A stretch of 64,000 nt of DNA, from positions 1-64,000 of the forward strand of contig CAJTIM010000026.1 in the NCBI GenBank assembly GCA_910576325.1, given 5' to 3'. The number at the start of each line of letters is the position of its first letter. The stretch's first letter is position 1. The position numbers and the translations under genes are program-made. The notes under the pieces are model-generated. The model ran no database searches. It was not told the DNA's origin and was given only the letters and a program-made list of their open reading frames with translations. The DNA comes from Clostridia bacterium. Its GTDB lineage: Bacteria; Bacillota; Clostridia; Lachnospirales; Lachnospiraceae. This document shows positions 26,466-36,497 of this stretch, piece by piece.

Positions 26466-27120
26466 TCTTATACGCCTCCCACAGCTCCTCCACGCCCGGA
26501 TGAAGCCCTGACATCACAGGAATTCCAAGCTTCCGGCCCAATTCCTCCTCCACACATGCCAGAGATCCCTGAACAAGAACGATCGCCTGGGGAAGCTTCT
26601 CCTCCCTTTGAATAACCTCCAGACATTTTTCCTGCAATTCCTTTTGTCCTGCCCCAAAAGAGCCCTCCACCAGATATTCCGTAAGCTCCGGTCTCTTTCC
26701 TATTTTTTCCGCATACTGCTCCATATAGCGTTTGGATGCTCCCAGCGCCGTATCCAGTGTTCCCAGAAGGCCAAGCTTTTCATACCGCTCCGTCATGCTC
26801 TGCAGCATCCGCTCGTCAAAGTGCACCAGCCGGACGCCTCTCTCCTTCAGAAGCGGCCTCGCCTCCTCCGCCGCCTCTCTAAGAGAAGAGCAGATATGAA
26901 ACAAAAGCTTTGCCTGCTCTCCGGCCGTCTCGTAGAGCATCTGCATCCGCTTCTTCATTCCGGCGGATACATATCCCTTCTCCTTCACATCCGCAATCAC
27001 ATCCGGCGCTTCATAGCGCAGAATCTCAACCTCCTCGCCCCGAAATCGCTTTTCCACCTCTCCCTCTACCATCTCTATCAGCTCATTTGTCGTTCCCGTA
27101 TATACGATTGCAAGTTTCAT
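26452..27120 (-). CDS. Asp/Glu/hydantoin racemase-superfamily protein
   Basis: This 222-residue protein opens MKLAIVYTGTTNELIEMV and carries two cysteines placed like the racemase pair: HICSSL (about 80) and GSLACVEEELG (about 200). The superfamily also includes maleate isomerases and decarboxylases, so the reaction is open. First gene of the eleven-gene operon, behind a strong promoter. The frame extends upstream through the promoter; the chosen ATG has AGGAAGAG before it. Confidence 0.75.
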   Translation of the reverse strand: MKLAIVYTGTTNELIEMVEGEVEKRFRGEEVEILRYEAPDVIADVKEKGYVSAGMKKRMQMLYETAGEQAKLLFHICSSLREAAEEARPLLKERGVRLVHFDERMLQSMTERYEKLGLLGTLDTALGASKRYMEQYAEKIGKRPELTEYLVEGSFGAGQKELQEKCLEVIQREEKLPQAIVLVQGSLACVEEELGRKLGIPVMSGLHPGVEELWEAYKSDEY

Positions 27121-27163
27121 TTCTCTTCCTCCAATGTTGAACGTAGGATGTTTGGTTGTATAG

Positions 27164-27192
27164 ATTGTATATCCATATTTGAAATTTGTCAA
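27164..27192 (-). promoter_or_regulatory. Promoter of the TRAP/split-transketolase operon
   Basis: TTGACA and TACAAT (minus) with a 17-base spacer. On the plus strand the word TTGTATA occurs twice in tandem (27156-27172) across the -10 box, as expected for an operator; GntR binding is inferred. Confidence 0.85.
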
Positions 27193-27294
27193 TACTTTTT
27201 GTGGTTTTTCCAATCTAAACTTGTTTTCCGTTTCTTTTATTCGGTATTTTGCATGCAAACAGCCAATTTTGCTTCTCCCGACTGTATAAATATA

Positions 27295-27346
27295 GAAGAA
27301 GGAGTAAAAAACTCCCTTTCCGTCAGGTGTCCTTTACTCCTTCTTC
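27295..27346 (-). terminator. Hairpin terminator after gdhA
   Basis: A perfect 14-bp stem, GAAGAAGGAGTAAA against TTTACTCCTTCTTC, lies 17 bases past the gdhA stop. The long loop contains a T6 run on the minus strand. No clean T-run follows the outer stem, so termination efficiency is uncertain. Confidence 0.6.
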
Positions 27347-27362
27347 CATAAAACTCCGCTTT

Positions 27363-28712
<1,350 letters not shown>

Positions 28713-28807
28713 TCACTATCTCTCTGATAAATACAAAAAAAGCGTACAAAAATAACGAAGCGCACAACATCACTCATACGCCCTTTTTGACGCCTTTGTC
28801 AGTCATT

Positions 28808-28837
28808 ATTATATACTTGTCCGCGCGAAAAATGCAA
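28808..28837 (-). promoter_or_regulatory. Promoter of gdhA
   Basis: TTGCAT and TATAAT (minus) with an 18-base spacer, giving a leader of about 105 bases. The remainder of the 28698-29013 gap contains no gene I can recognise. Confidence 0.7.
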
Positions 28838-29013
28838 GTGTTTTTTTCCAAAAAACATTATATTTCTAAACGCTGATTTCATTGAATCACTTTCCTAATC
28901 CGTACAATGGTATCTAATCCCCCACTTTACTCTCTCATGCCCGAATAATATAACATATTTCAATAACGGCGGGGGCTATTTCTCTTGAAGATATTTTAGC
29001 AGATACATACACA

Positions 29014-29919
29014 TCATCTCTCCGACATCTGCCTCTTTTTCTCCTCAAATTCCTCCTCCGTCATAAGTCCGGAGTTCACCAGGGACCTGTATGACCGCAA
29101 AGAAGCCTCCTTCGTCCCGTCCTCTGCCGGAAAGTCTGAACCGCTCTCACGATAATCATCCGTATAGATATTCACCGGCACGGGTGCAGGAACGCGCTCC
29201 CCCTGCTCCGCAAAAAACCAGAGTCCAATCATCAGATATCCGCCTGCCTGGACCAAATGCATCAAAACCACCTGCCAATTCCAAACAAAATAATATCCGC
29301 CCGTAAATGCATATTTCAGAATAAAACCTAAAAAATGCAGAATTCCCGGCAGGAACCAGAGCTTCCTCATAATTCCGGCCGTCTTGTCCCGCAAAGAGGG
29401 CAGAATACTCTCCGCTGCCATGCCAAGGAGAAGAAGAATCCCCACAAGCTCCAAAGGACCGGAAAGCTTCCCGGAAAAAATAACAAAAATGCCGTAGAGA
29501 GCAAAAACAGCCAAGGTCACCGTATTCTTCCTTCCAATAAACAAGAAAAGAGACAGGATAAAAAGAACAGCCGCATATATCACATCCTTCGGCATAATCA
29601 CAGACGTATAATAGTTTATCCAAAGGATCCAATAGCACCGGTAAAAAGCCACAACCAGAAAAAACATACCGGCGGCGGCCGCGCACATTCTACCCTGCCC
29701 CGCAGTCTTCCGCTTCATTTCCTTTTCCGTTCCCGCACTGTAATCGGCAATAAACATCACGTGAATCATGGACACAAGAAACAGCATCCACCCATAAAAC
29801 CACCACAGCGCAAAACTGTGCCCCTTTTTCCTGGCAATTGATGCCGGAATCAGGCCGAGTACGGCTCCAAAACCGACTCCAAACAGCATAGATATGATAG
29901 ATACCCAATAATACTGCAT
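29014..29919 (-). CDS. Membrane protein with C-terminal SHOCT-like domain
   Basis: This 301-residue protein has about seven to eight membrane segments (first at 5-25, GVGFGAVLGLIPASIARKKG). The cytoplasmic tail ends LRSYRSLVNSGLMTEEEFEEKKRQM, a SHOCT-type short helical pair. Between the last membrane segment and the tail is a proline-containing linker (VPAPVPVN). No function is recognised. The ATG at 29919 has a GAGGGGG site; the upstream extension lacks one. Confidence 0.7.
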   Translation of the reverse strand: MQYYWVSIISMLFGVGFGAVLGLIPASIARKKGHSFALWWFYGWMLFLVSMIHVMFIADYSAGTEKEMKRKTAGQGRMCAAAAGMFFLVVAFYRCYWILWINYYTSVIMPKDVIYAAVLFILSLFLFIGRKNTVTLAVFALYGIFVIFSGKLSGPLELVGILLLLGMAAESILPSLRDKTAGIMRKLWFLPGILHFLGFILKYAFTGGYYFVWNWQVVLMHLVQAGGYLMIGLWFFAEQGERVPAPVPVNIYTDDYRESGSDFPAEDGTKEASLRSYRSLVNSGLMTEEEFEEKKRQMSER

Positions 29920-30017
29920 ACATTTCCCCCTCATCTGTATGATATGATTTTTAATTATAACATGAAGGGAAAATTTTTTCCAGTTACTATAATTTCCAGA
30001 AACACATTTCAAAAGAC

Positions 30018-30455
30018 CTATTTCAGATAACTTTTCAGCTGCGCAATATTCTTCTCCTCAAAATCCATCAGTTCCTCCGCCAGCTCACAGTATTCCTTTT
30101 TCGCCCCCTTATTAGCCTTCACCGCCTTCATCAGATCGGTAATTCCCCGTGTATTCCCCTGAATCATCAGGTCCGCCACATGCTCCGTGCTGGTATTTAA
30201 AAGCGTATTGGCCTGAATAGAGGTCCAAAGCATGGCCTTCCCCACCGGTGATTCCTGCTCCGGCTGTTTATTTGCCTCACGGATCTTTTCCGTCACCTTA
30301 TCCTCAAAGGAAAGAAAACGGACGGCCTGCCGGTTCAGATCCAGTGCCAGATCCTCGTCGTAAACCTTGCTGATAACCGCATTGATTGTCTCCACTCCCA
30401 TTTTGCTGTTGCGGTAAGCCTCATTGAGCACCGCCAAATCTGCGCTTGTAAGCAT
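30018..30455 (-). CDS. Hypothetical helical protein, possibly ferritin-like four-helix bundle
   Basis: This 145-residue soluble protein is almost entirely helical: amphipathic stretches run about 5-30, 32-65, 68-105 and 112-143. It has no signal peptide and no clear metal motif. The four-helix layout resembles ferritin-like or DUF2383-type proteins, but I do not recognise it. Strong AAAGGAG site. It lies head-to-head with the FliD-like gene at 30725, 270 bases away. Confidence 0.7.
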   Translation of the reverse strand: MLTSADLAVLNEAYRNSKMGVETINAVISKVYDEDLALDLNRQAVRFLSFEDKVTEKIREANKQPEQESPVGKAMLWTSIQANTLLNTSTEHVADLMIQGNTRGITDLMKAVKANKGAKKEYCELAEELMDFEEKNIAQLKSYLK

Positions 30456-30589
30456 AATAAACTCCTTTCCCTTATTTGTCCGCGCCTTTTGGACATAAAG
30501 GTATCCTTTACTAAAACCTGTCCATAGGATATGAAGATTTCCTGCTTTTATTCTCTTTTATGGATAAAATATAGGGCTTTTATTCCATT

Positions 30590-30724
30590 TTTATTTTCTT
30601 TTTTCCATTTCTGCCGATATATATAATAGAAAGAATAAGATTCTTTCAAAATCATGCTTTATCGGAGATTCCTTATCCGATAAGCATATCATTCGGTATT
30701 TCATACCAGAAAGGAGTTGAGAAT
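30590..30724 (+). promoter_or_regulatory. Sigma-28-like promoter and structured leader of the FliD-like gene
   Basis: GCCGATAT at 30613-30620 equals the sigma-D/sigma-28 -10 consensus; the -35 region is T-rich and lacks a good TAAA. A TATAAT follows immediately (30623-30628), so a sigma-A -10 is also possible. The leader contains a hairpin (ATGCTTTATCGG against CCGATAAGCAT, about 30654-30687) and CATTCGGTA at 30690-30698 before the AAAGGAG site. The gene at 43010 has the same two elements. Confidence 0.5.
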
Positions 30725-31615
30725 ATGGCAATCAGTGCAGTATCCGGTTTCGGCAGCAACAATGAATATCAGTCATGGGTAGATCAGGCGAATGAAAACA
30801 GGAAAAAGCTGGAGGATCATCTGGGAATCGACACATCCGAGAGCTCTGAGACAAATAAAACCTCTAGCAGCACCGGCACCTCCTCTACGTCAGACAAAAA
30901 GGATACGAGCAGTACGACGAGTACTTCTACCTCCGGTACAAGTACCTCCCGTTCTTCCAGTACCTCCACATTCCTGCTGAGCTATAAGCACAACCTGACC
31001 TCTCTGGAGTCAGCGTCCGATAAGCTGCGCGTCGGCAGCCGCAACAATGTATTTTCCAAATACGAGACGGCTATGAAGGACCTTCAGCGGGCAAGCACCG
31101 ACGAGGATAAGGCCGCTGCTCAGGCAGCCGTTGACAAGGCTCAGGAGGATATTATTTCCGCTGTCAAGGATTTTGCCAAAGCCTACAACAGTGCGGTTTC
31201 GTTCCTGGAGAGCAATTCCGATCGCAGCTCTACCGTTGCGAGACAGCTGAACTCTCTTAAGAATGCTCTGACCACAGAAGATGCAATGGCCAGAATCGGC
31301 TTAAGCTTTGACAAGTCCGGAAACCTTGAGGTTGATGAGGAAAAGCTGAAAAAGACCCTGAACGAGAATTACAATTCCGTAAAGGATATTATGGGCGGCC
31401 AGTTCGGACTTGCGGAGCGCGCAGCTTCCAAGGCCAGCTATATCCTGGACCATGCATCGGTGGAAAAGATCGCCGGTGTTGCGGAAAAGGAAAGCAAGGC
31501 GAATTCCATCAGCGATCTGGATGATTTTGAGATCTTTTCCAAATTTGCATTGGGCGGCGCATACAACCTTTCCAATTATTACGCGGTAGGCTCCATGCTC
31601 AATACCCTTGTATAA
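30725..31615 (+). CDS. FliD-like protein with Ser/Thr-rich linker
   Basis: This 296-residue protein is not a full flagellar cap. Residues 1-38 are helical, 39-82 are a Ser/Thr linker of low complexity, and 83-296 resemble the last part of FliD. Within that part NSLKNALTTEDAMARIGLSFDKSGNLEVDEEKL (about 178-210) and VKDIMGGQFGLAERA match the usual end of the FliD C-terminal domain. No signal peptide is visible, consistent with export through a flagellar-type route or with an intracellular role. It is preceded by a sigma-28-like element. No other flagellar gene is in the window. Confidence 0.65.
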   Translation: MAISAVSGFGSNNEYQSWVDQANENRKKLEDHLGIDTSESSETNKTSSSTGTSSTSDKKDTSSTTSTSTSGTSTSRSSSTSTFLLSYKHNLTSLESASDKLRVGSRNNVFSKYETAMKDLQRASTDEDKAAAQAAVDKAQEDIISAVKDFAKAYNSAVSFLESNSDRSSTVARQLNSLKNALTTEDAMARIGLSFDKSGNLEVDEEKLKKTLNENYNSVKDIMGGQFGLAERAASKASYILDHASVEKIAGVAEKESKANSISDLDDFEIFSKFALGGAYNLSNYYAVGSMLNTLV

Positions 31616-31660
31616 TTTGCTTTTAAGAGACTTTATTTGGAAATCTCCTTGATGCATTTG

Positions 31661-31702
31661 AAAAAAGCGGCGAAACCTTTCAACAGGCTCCGCCGCTTTT
31701 TT
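31661..31702. terminator. Bidirectional terminator
   Basis: AAAAAAGCGGCG and CGCCGCTTTTTT form a perfect inverted repeat between two convergent genes, with T-runs on both strands. It serves the FliD-like gene (plus) and the SH3-domain gene (minus). Confidence 0.95.
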
Positions 31703-31712
31703 CCGTTTTCAT

Positions 31713-32783
31713 TTATTCCAGGAATTCCGTCTTGCAGTAACATTCCTTATCGTTGTACTTAATCTTGCTCCAGCCATCCCCATAGCTTTCAATCTGTGTT
31801 ACATGCTCACCCTGGTAAGCCGTTCCCAGATACTCGGCCTCGGTACTTGGCTCCGCACGCAGACGCACGCTCTCCGTAAAGCGAGTCTCCCGGTTCTGGG
31901 CAGTCGCTTCACCCGTATCCGCAGGCTCCTCCGGCTGCTCCTCGGGCGTCTCCTCCGGGGTATCTTCCGGTTCGGACGTCTCCTCCGGCACTTCCTCTTC
32001 CTGTGCTTCCTCTCCGGCATCGGCTACCTCCGCAGGCTCCTCTTCCTCCTCGGAGGAAAGACGCACATAACGCTCCTCCTGCTTGGCAAGATTCTCGTCC
32101 GCCGCCTTGGCAGCTTCATACTTCTCCTTCACTTCGGCGCGAAGGGCCTTTACATCCTCGCCTTCGGCTATCTGACCAACATAGGCTGTCAGCTCTTCGC
32201 CGGCTTCCTTCTTCATGATACACAGATTTCCTTCTTCATTGGTATATACATAAAGGGGGGAAAGTCCCGGCGCCGGAGTCTCAATTTGCTGGAACTTCAG
32301 CTCGTAATAAACAAAAACAACATAAGATCCTTCTTCCATTCCCTTCTTCGTATAACAGGAAATATTCTGGTATCCTTCCACCAATCCCTGTGAACCCAAT
32401 ATACGGTTCCGCTCATCATCGCTGATCTCATCCACTACGGATGCCATACCCTCCATATCTCCGGCAGACATATAGTCATAATACTGCCGGACTATGGTGT
32501 TCACATCCTCATGGGCATCCTTCTCCAGGATATTCGCCTCTACGGCCGTAACGCCTTCCTCACTGCCGGCTGCAGATACAACGGCTCCGGAAGCCTCCTC
32601 TCCCGCCTGCGCCGCGGCATTGGCCGCTTCCGCATTGGCAGCCTCCGCCTCCGCAGCTTCCCCCTTCTTTTTCCCGGTCATGGTAATCGCTGCCACAATC
32701 ACAAGGCAAAGCAAAATCAAACCCACCGCCGTCTGTCTTTTGTACTTCACGATCCAATTTGCAATTTGATTCTTATCTATCAT
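31713..32783 (-). CDS. Membrane-anchored extracellular protein with C-terminal SH3b domain
   Basis: This 356-residue protein has a short cytoplasmic start, one membrane segment (about 15-36) and an Ala/Glu-rich stalk. An NTF2-like folded part (about 85-205, VNTIVRQYYDYMSAGDMEGMASVV) is followed by an acidic Glu/Pro/Thr linker (240-297). The bacterial SH3 domain spans 298-356 (SVRLRAEPSTEAEYLGTAYQGEHV). Such proteins bind cell-wall peptides. The acidic linker suggests the domain reaches into the wall. Confidence 0.85.
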   Translation of the reverse strand: MIDKNQIANWIVKYKRQTAVGLILLCLVIVAAITMTGKKKGEAAEAEAANAEAANAAAQAGEEASGAVVSAAGSEEGVTAVEANILEKDAHEDVNTIVRQYYDYMSAGDMEGMASVVDEISDDERNRILGSQGLVEGYQNISCYTKKGMEEGSYVVFVYYELKFQQIETPAPGLSPLYVYTNEEGNLCIMKKEAGEELTAYVGQIAEGEDVKALRAEVKEKYEAAKAADENLAKQEERYVRLSSEEEEEPAEVADAGEEAQEEEVPEETSEPEDTPEETPEEQPEEPADTGEATAQNRETRFTESVRLRAEPSTEAEYLGTAYQGEHVTQIESYGDGWSKIKYNDKECYCKTEFLE

Positions 32784-32870
32784 CTTTTCACATCCTCAAT
32801 TCTAATTTTTGTAAAAAATTCTTTTTTAGTCACACATGCTTAACAAATGTAACATTTTCGTAATAAAGAG

Positions 32871-32899
32871 ATTGTAGCAAACTTATGAAAAAAAGGCAA
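32871..32899 (-). promoter_or_regulatory. Promoter of the SH3-domain protein gene
   Basis: TTGCCT and TACAAT (minus) with a 17-base spacer, about 90 bases upstream of the start. Confidence 0.65.
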
Positions 32900-32952
32900 C
32901 TGTAAAATGTGACAAATTTGTGAAATCGTAGCAAATCAGCCTCTTTTTTTCT

Positions 32953-33837
32953 TTATACAACGGATAATTGTCCTGATTCGGACGAGTAAAAATAGATTTG
33001 ATCGGAAAGTACCTCCGTATTCAGAACCTGTGTCCGGTTAATGTCCCTTACCATCTCCGCCAGCTCCCGCTTATCCGGCACCGCACCCTTCGGAATTAAA
33101 ATCATCTCGTGGATACTGCTTGGGAGAAGATAGTAGGAGGAATGTATCCGGCCTGCGCAATATTTCAGTATTCCTTCGTACAGGATACAGGCGGCTCCCA
33201 GAGATTTCCCGGAATTTGTAAGCACATACATGGGAATTTCCTCCTCCTGCAAAGCGCCCGAACCGTCCGATAGCTCCGAAAGTACCTGTGACATGGATTT
33301 TAATTCCGCAGGCAGCAACCGCGGCGTATTGCACTTCGCATCCCGGTACAGCTCGCTGCAGGTGATTTTCCAGTACTCCATATGACTGTTGTGTATCAGC
33401 ACCGTAGCGCTTCCCACAGGGGTATCCGGCAGATAGCAGTAAAATACGACGGCCAGATTCAAAAACGGTATATGAGGAATCCGTTTCAGCATCTCCTGAT
33501 TTTTCTCATAATTGATAAGCTTGTAGACAACCGTGGGGCTTACCTTCCGATAATCGGAAAAAAAGTTCTCATCAAAATGCACGGAAAAGCAATTGTCCTC
33601 GCAGCACTCCAGGATAGCCTCCTGAATCTGCCTCATGGAACGGCCGCTTAAGTATTCCTGATAATAAGAATCCAGATAAATGGCCGGCGCCGCCCTCTCT
33701 CCTTCCCTCCGCACGGTTAATCCTTCCAGAATCACTCCGTTGTTCTTCTCCAGGGGAATCAGGTTCAGCTCCGTGCCGCAGGGAAGCGCCTCCCGCAAAA
33801 AACCGGTCACAGAGCCTACAAATTCTTGATAATTCAT
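32953..33837 (-). CDS. DUF5688 family protein
   Basis: This 294-residue cytoplasmic protein belongs to the DUF5688 family, which is abundant and often multicopy in Lachnospiraceae. Visible features are an N-terminal MNYQEFVGSVTGFLREALP, then NNGVILEGLTVRREGE and PAIYLDSYYQEY. The C-terminus has SSYYLLPSSIHEMILIP and an NRTQV-x-x-EVLSDQIYFY strand. No function is established. The start at 33837 follows GAAAGGAAG; a frame reaching 34113 would run through the promoter and is rejected. Confidence 0.85.
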   Translation of the reverse strand: MNYQEFVGSVTGFLREALPCGTELNLIPLEKNNGVILEGLTVRREGERAAPAIYLDSYYQEYLSGRSMRQIQEAILECCEDNCFSVHFDENFFSDYRKVSPTVVYKLINYEKNQEMLKRIPHIPFLNLAVVFYCYLPDTPVGSATVLIHNSHMEYWKITCSELYRDAKCNTPRLLPAELKSMSQVLSELSDGSGALQEEEIPMYVLTNSGKSLGAACILYEGILKYCAGRIHSSYYLLPSSIHEMILIPKGAVPDKRELAEMVRDINRTQVLNTEVLSDQIYFYSSESGQLSVV

Positions 33838-33921
33838 GTTTTGTTCTTCCTTTCTTTTATAATATTTCTGTCTTTTGGGGATTGATGCGGCGAAACGCCG
33901 TATTGAATGAAAGACAAGCTT

Positions 33922-33950
33922 AGTATACAGGAAATTTTTTACATTTTCAA
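33922..33950 (-). promoter_or_regulatory. Promoter of the DUF5688 gene
   Basis: TTGAAA and TATACT (minus), spacer 17 bases, in an AT-rich 280-base gap between trpS and the DUF5688 gene. Confidence 0.7.
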
Positions 33951-34116
33951 GTGTTTTTTCCAAATTTTTATAATTTTTTATTTTACCCTCATTCCATAAC
34001 CAGGCAGCCGCATAATAAGCCCGCAGTTTTTTCCGATATCCTCTGTCTGGCTGTTCACACACAAAAAAGAGCCAAAACCTGCACAAAACAAGCTTCAGCC
34101 CCTTCTCTAACACTCC

Positions 34117-35121
34117 TTATCTCACTCTTTCCGGAAAGCCCACCTTCTTCTGCACCTTCCGCAGCGTCTTATTGGCAAAATACTGAGCCTTCTCCCCATT
34201 ATTTTTAATAACAGAATCAATATACGCCTTATCCTTATTAAGCTGCGCAACCCGCTCCTGCAGAGGTTTCAGCACAGCCACCACAGCCTCGCCCACCGCA
34301 GGCTTAAACTCTCCGTAGCCCCTGCCGTCAAACTCCCGTACCGTTTCGTCCGGAGTCTTTCCGGTGCAGGCGCAGTAAATATCAATGAGATTTTTGATTC
34401 CCGGCTGCTCGTCGCGATAAAGGATCCGGCTCTCCGAATCCGTCACCGCGCGCTTGAACTTGCGCATAATGGTATCCGGGTCGTCCATCAGATAAATGCT
34501 GGCATTGGGATTCTCATCCGACTTTGACATCTTCTTTTCCGGGTCCTGAAGGCTCATAATCTTCGCCCCCACCTTGCCGATGTATGCCTCCGGAACGGTA
34601 AACACATCTCCGTAAATGCCGTTAAACCGCTGCGCAATATCTCTGGTTATCTCCAGATGCTGCATCTGATCCACGCCCACCGGCACCACATCCGCCTGGT
34701 ACAGCAAAATATCCGCAGCCATCAATACCGGATAGGTAAAAAGTCCCGCATTGATATTGTCCGCATGCTTTGCCGCCTTATCCTTGAACTGGGTCATCCG
34801 GTTCAGCTCTCCCATATAGGTAAAGCAGTTGAGAATCCATGCCAGCTCCGCGTGTCCCGATACATGGGACTGATAATAAATGCAGTTCTTCTCCGGGTCC
34901 AGTCCCGCCGCAATATACAGGGTCAGAAGCGCACGCGCCCTTCTGCGCAGCTCCGCCGGGTCCTGGCGGATCGTGATAGAGTGAAGATCCACCACACCGT
35001 AAAAACATTCATATTCATCACTCAAGGTAAGCCAATTCTTCAAGGCTCCCAGATAATTTCCCAAAGTCAGATTGCCTGTCGCCTGCATTCCGCTGTACAG
35101 GACCTTTTTGTCTCCCAGCAT
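34117..35121 (-). CDS. trpS: Tryptophanyl-tRNA synthetase
   Basis: This class I synthetase charges tRNA-Trp; it has 334 residues. It shows the HIGH-like GNLTLGNYLGALKNW, VDLHSITI, GVDQMQHLEITRDIAQRFN and the KMSKS loop as KKMSKSDENP. The start at 35121 has GGAGGA at normal spacing. It begins 23 bases past the mgtE stop, so the two are probably one transcript; no T-box leader is seen directly upstream. Confidence 0.97.
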   Translation of the reverse strand: MLGDKKVLYSGMQATGNLTLGNYLGALKNWLTLSDEYECFYGVVDLHSITIRQDPAELRRRARALLTLYIAAGLDPEKNCIYYQSHVSGHAELAWILNCFTYMGELNRMTQFKDKAAKHADNINAGLFTYPVLMAADILLYQADVVPVGVDQMQHLEITRDIAQRFNGIYGDVFTVPEAYIGKVGAKIMSLQDPEKKMSKSDENPNASIYLMDDPDTIMRKFKRAVTDSESRILYRDEQPGIKNLIDIYCACTGKTPDETVREFDGRGYGEFKPAVGEAVVAVLKPLQERVAQLNKDKAYIDSVIKNNGEKAQYFANKTLRKVQKKVGFPERVR

Positions 35122-35144
35122 TGTTAAGTATCCTCCTACAATTA

Positions 35145-36497
35145 TTATATCTTTAACAAGACACATGCCAGCCGAAAATAAATCATCAGACTGCACGCAT
35201 CCACAATGGTCGTAATCAGCGGGGCCGCCATAATGGCCGGGTCCAGGTTCATCCGCTTCGCCAGCATCGGCAGCGTACAGCCAATCGTCTTAGCCAGAAT
35301 CACCGTAAGCACCAGGGACAGCACCACCACCAGATTCACCAAAGGCTGATCCGGATACTGCAAAAGCAGCCGCACAAAATTAGCCGCCGCCAGCACAAGG
35401 CCGCACAGAAATCCCACCCGAAGCTCCTTCCAGGCTACCCGCGCCACATCCCGAAGCTCGATATCTCCCACCGCCATACCGCGGATCACCATCGTACTGC
35501 TCTGATTGCCGCAGTTTCCGCTGGTATCCATCAGCATCGGAATAAAGCTGATCAGCAGCGGCACCACCTGAAGGGCATTTTCATAAGTCACAAGAATCGC
35601 CCCTGTCAAAAGAGAGGTAAACATCAAAAGCAAAAGCCAGGGAATACGGTTCTTGGCCAGCTCCAGCACACTGGTTTTCAGATAGGGCTTCTCCGAGGGC
35701 AGCATAGCCGCCATCTTCTCAAAGTCCTCCGTGGCCTCCTGCTCCATAACCTCCACCACATCGTCTACGGTGACAATTCCCACCAGGCGATCCTCATGGT
35801 CCACCACCGGCAGACAGAGCAGATCATACTTGTTGAAGGTTTCCACAACCTCCTCCTGGTCCTCCGTAGTAACCGCATAGATGATATTCTCATCCATAAT
35901 ATCCTTGATAATGGTGTGATACGGATTCATCAGCAGATCCTTCACCGTCACAACGCCCTGGAGCTGGCGCTTGCTGTCCGTCACAAAGCAGGTGTAAATC
36001 GTCTCCTTATCCACGCCGTTTTCCCGGATATAGGCAAATGCCTGCTCCACGGTCATATTCCGCTTAAGTCCGATGTACTCCGCCGTCATAATGCTTCCGG
36101 CGCTGTTCTCCGGATACTGTAAAAACTGATTAATCAAAGCCCGGGTGTCCGGCGCCGCATTCTTAAGCACACGCTTTACCACAATGGCCGGTAGCTCCTC
36201 CAGCATATCCACTGCGTCGTCCACATAAAGGTCCTCGATGATTTTTCCCAGCTCATAGTCCGTAATACTGTTGATAATATGCTCCTGGTCCTCAACCTCC
36301 AGGAAGGAAAACACATCCGCCGCCAGCTCTTTCGGCAGCATCCGGTACACCAGTACCTTCTTTTCCAGCTCCTGCTCCTCAATGAACTCCGCAATATCCA
36401 CCTCATTCATCTCGGCCATTGTCTCCCGAAGTTTACGGAACTGCCGGTTTTCCAAAAGCTCCGCTAAAAGCTCCCAGTCAAAATTTCCCATTGCCAT
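35145..36497 (-). CDS. mgtE: Magnesium transporter MgtE
   Basis: This magnesium channel has 450 residues: an N-terminal alpha-solenoid domain (1-130), paired CBS domains (about 130-250), a plug helix and five membrane segments (about 285-450). Marks are the conserved PLLISFIPMLMDTSGNCGNQSSTMVIRG and late KTIGCTLPMLAKRMNLDPAIMAAPLITT. Cytoplasmic Mg binding to the N and CBS domains closes the pore. The ATG at 36497 follows AGGAG by six bases. A leader of about 350 bases precedes it. Confidence 0.96.
   Translation of the reverse strand: MAMGNFDWELLAELLENRQFRKLRETMAEMNEVDIAEFIEEQELEKKVLVYRMLPKELAADVFSFLEVEDQEHIINSITDYELGKIIEDLYVDDAVDMLEELPAIVVKRVLKNAAPDTRALINQFLQYPENSAGSIMTAEYIGLKRNMTVEQAFAYIRENGVDKETIYTCFVTDSKRQLQGVVTVKDLLMNPYHTIIKDIMDENIIYAVTTEDQEEVVETFNKYDLLCLPVVDHEDRLVGIVTVDDVVEVMEQEATEDFEKMAAMLPSEKPYLKTSVLELAKNRIPWLLLLMFTSLLTGAILVTYENALQVVPLLISFIPMLMDTSGNCGNQSSTMVIRGMAVGDIELRDVARVAWKELRVGFLCGLVLAAANFVRLLLQYPDQPLVNLVVVLSLVLTVILAKTIGCTLPMLAKRMNLDPAIMAAPLITTIVDACSLMIYFRLACVLLKI

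Noticed and set aside
16769-27120. Sulfoquinovose sulfo-transketolase pathway
   Set aside because: The split transketolase fits, but there is no sulfoquinovosidase, sulfonate exporter or recognisable sulfolactaldehyde/sulfoacetaldehyde enzyme. The TRAP transporter and 2-hydroxyacid dehydrogenase point to a different substrate.
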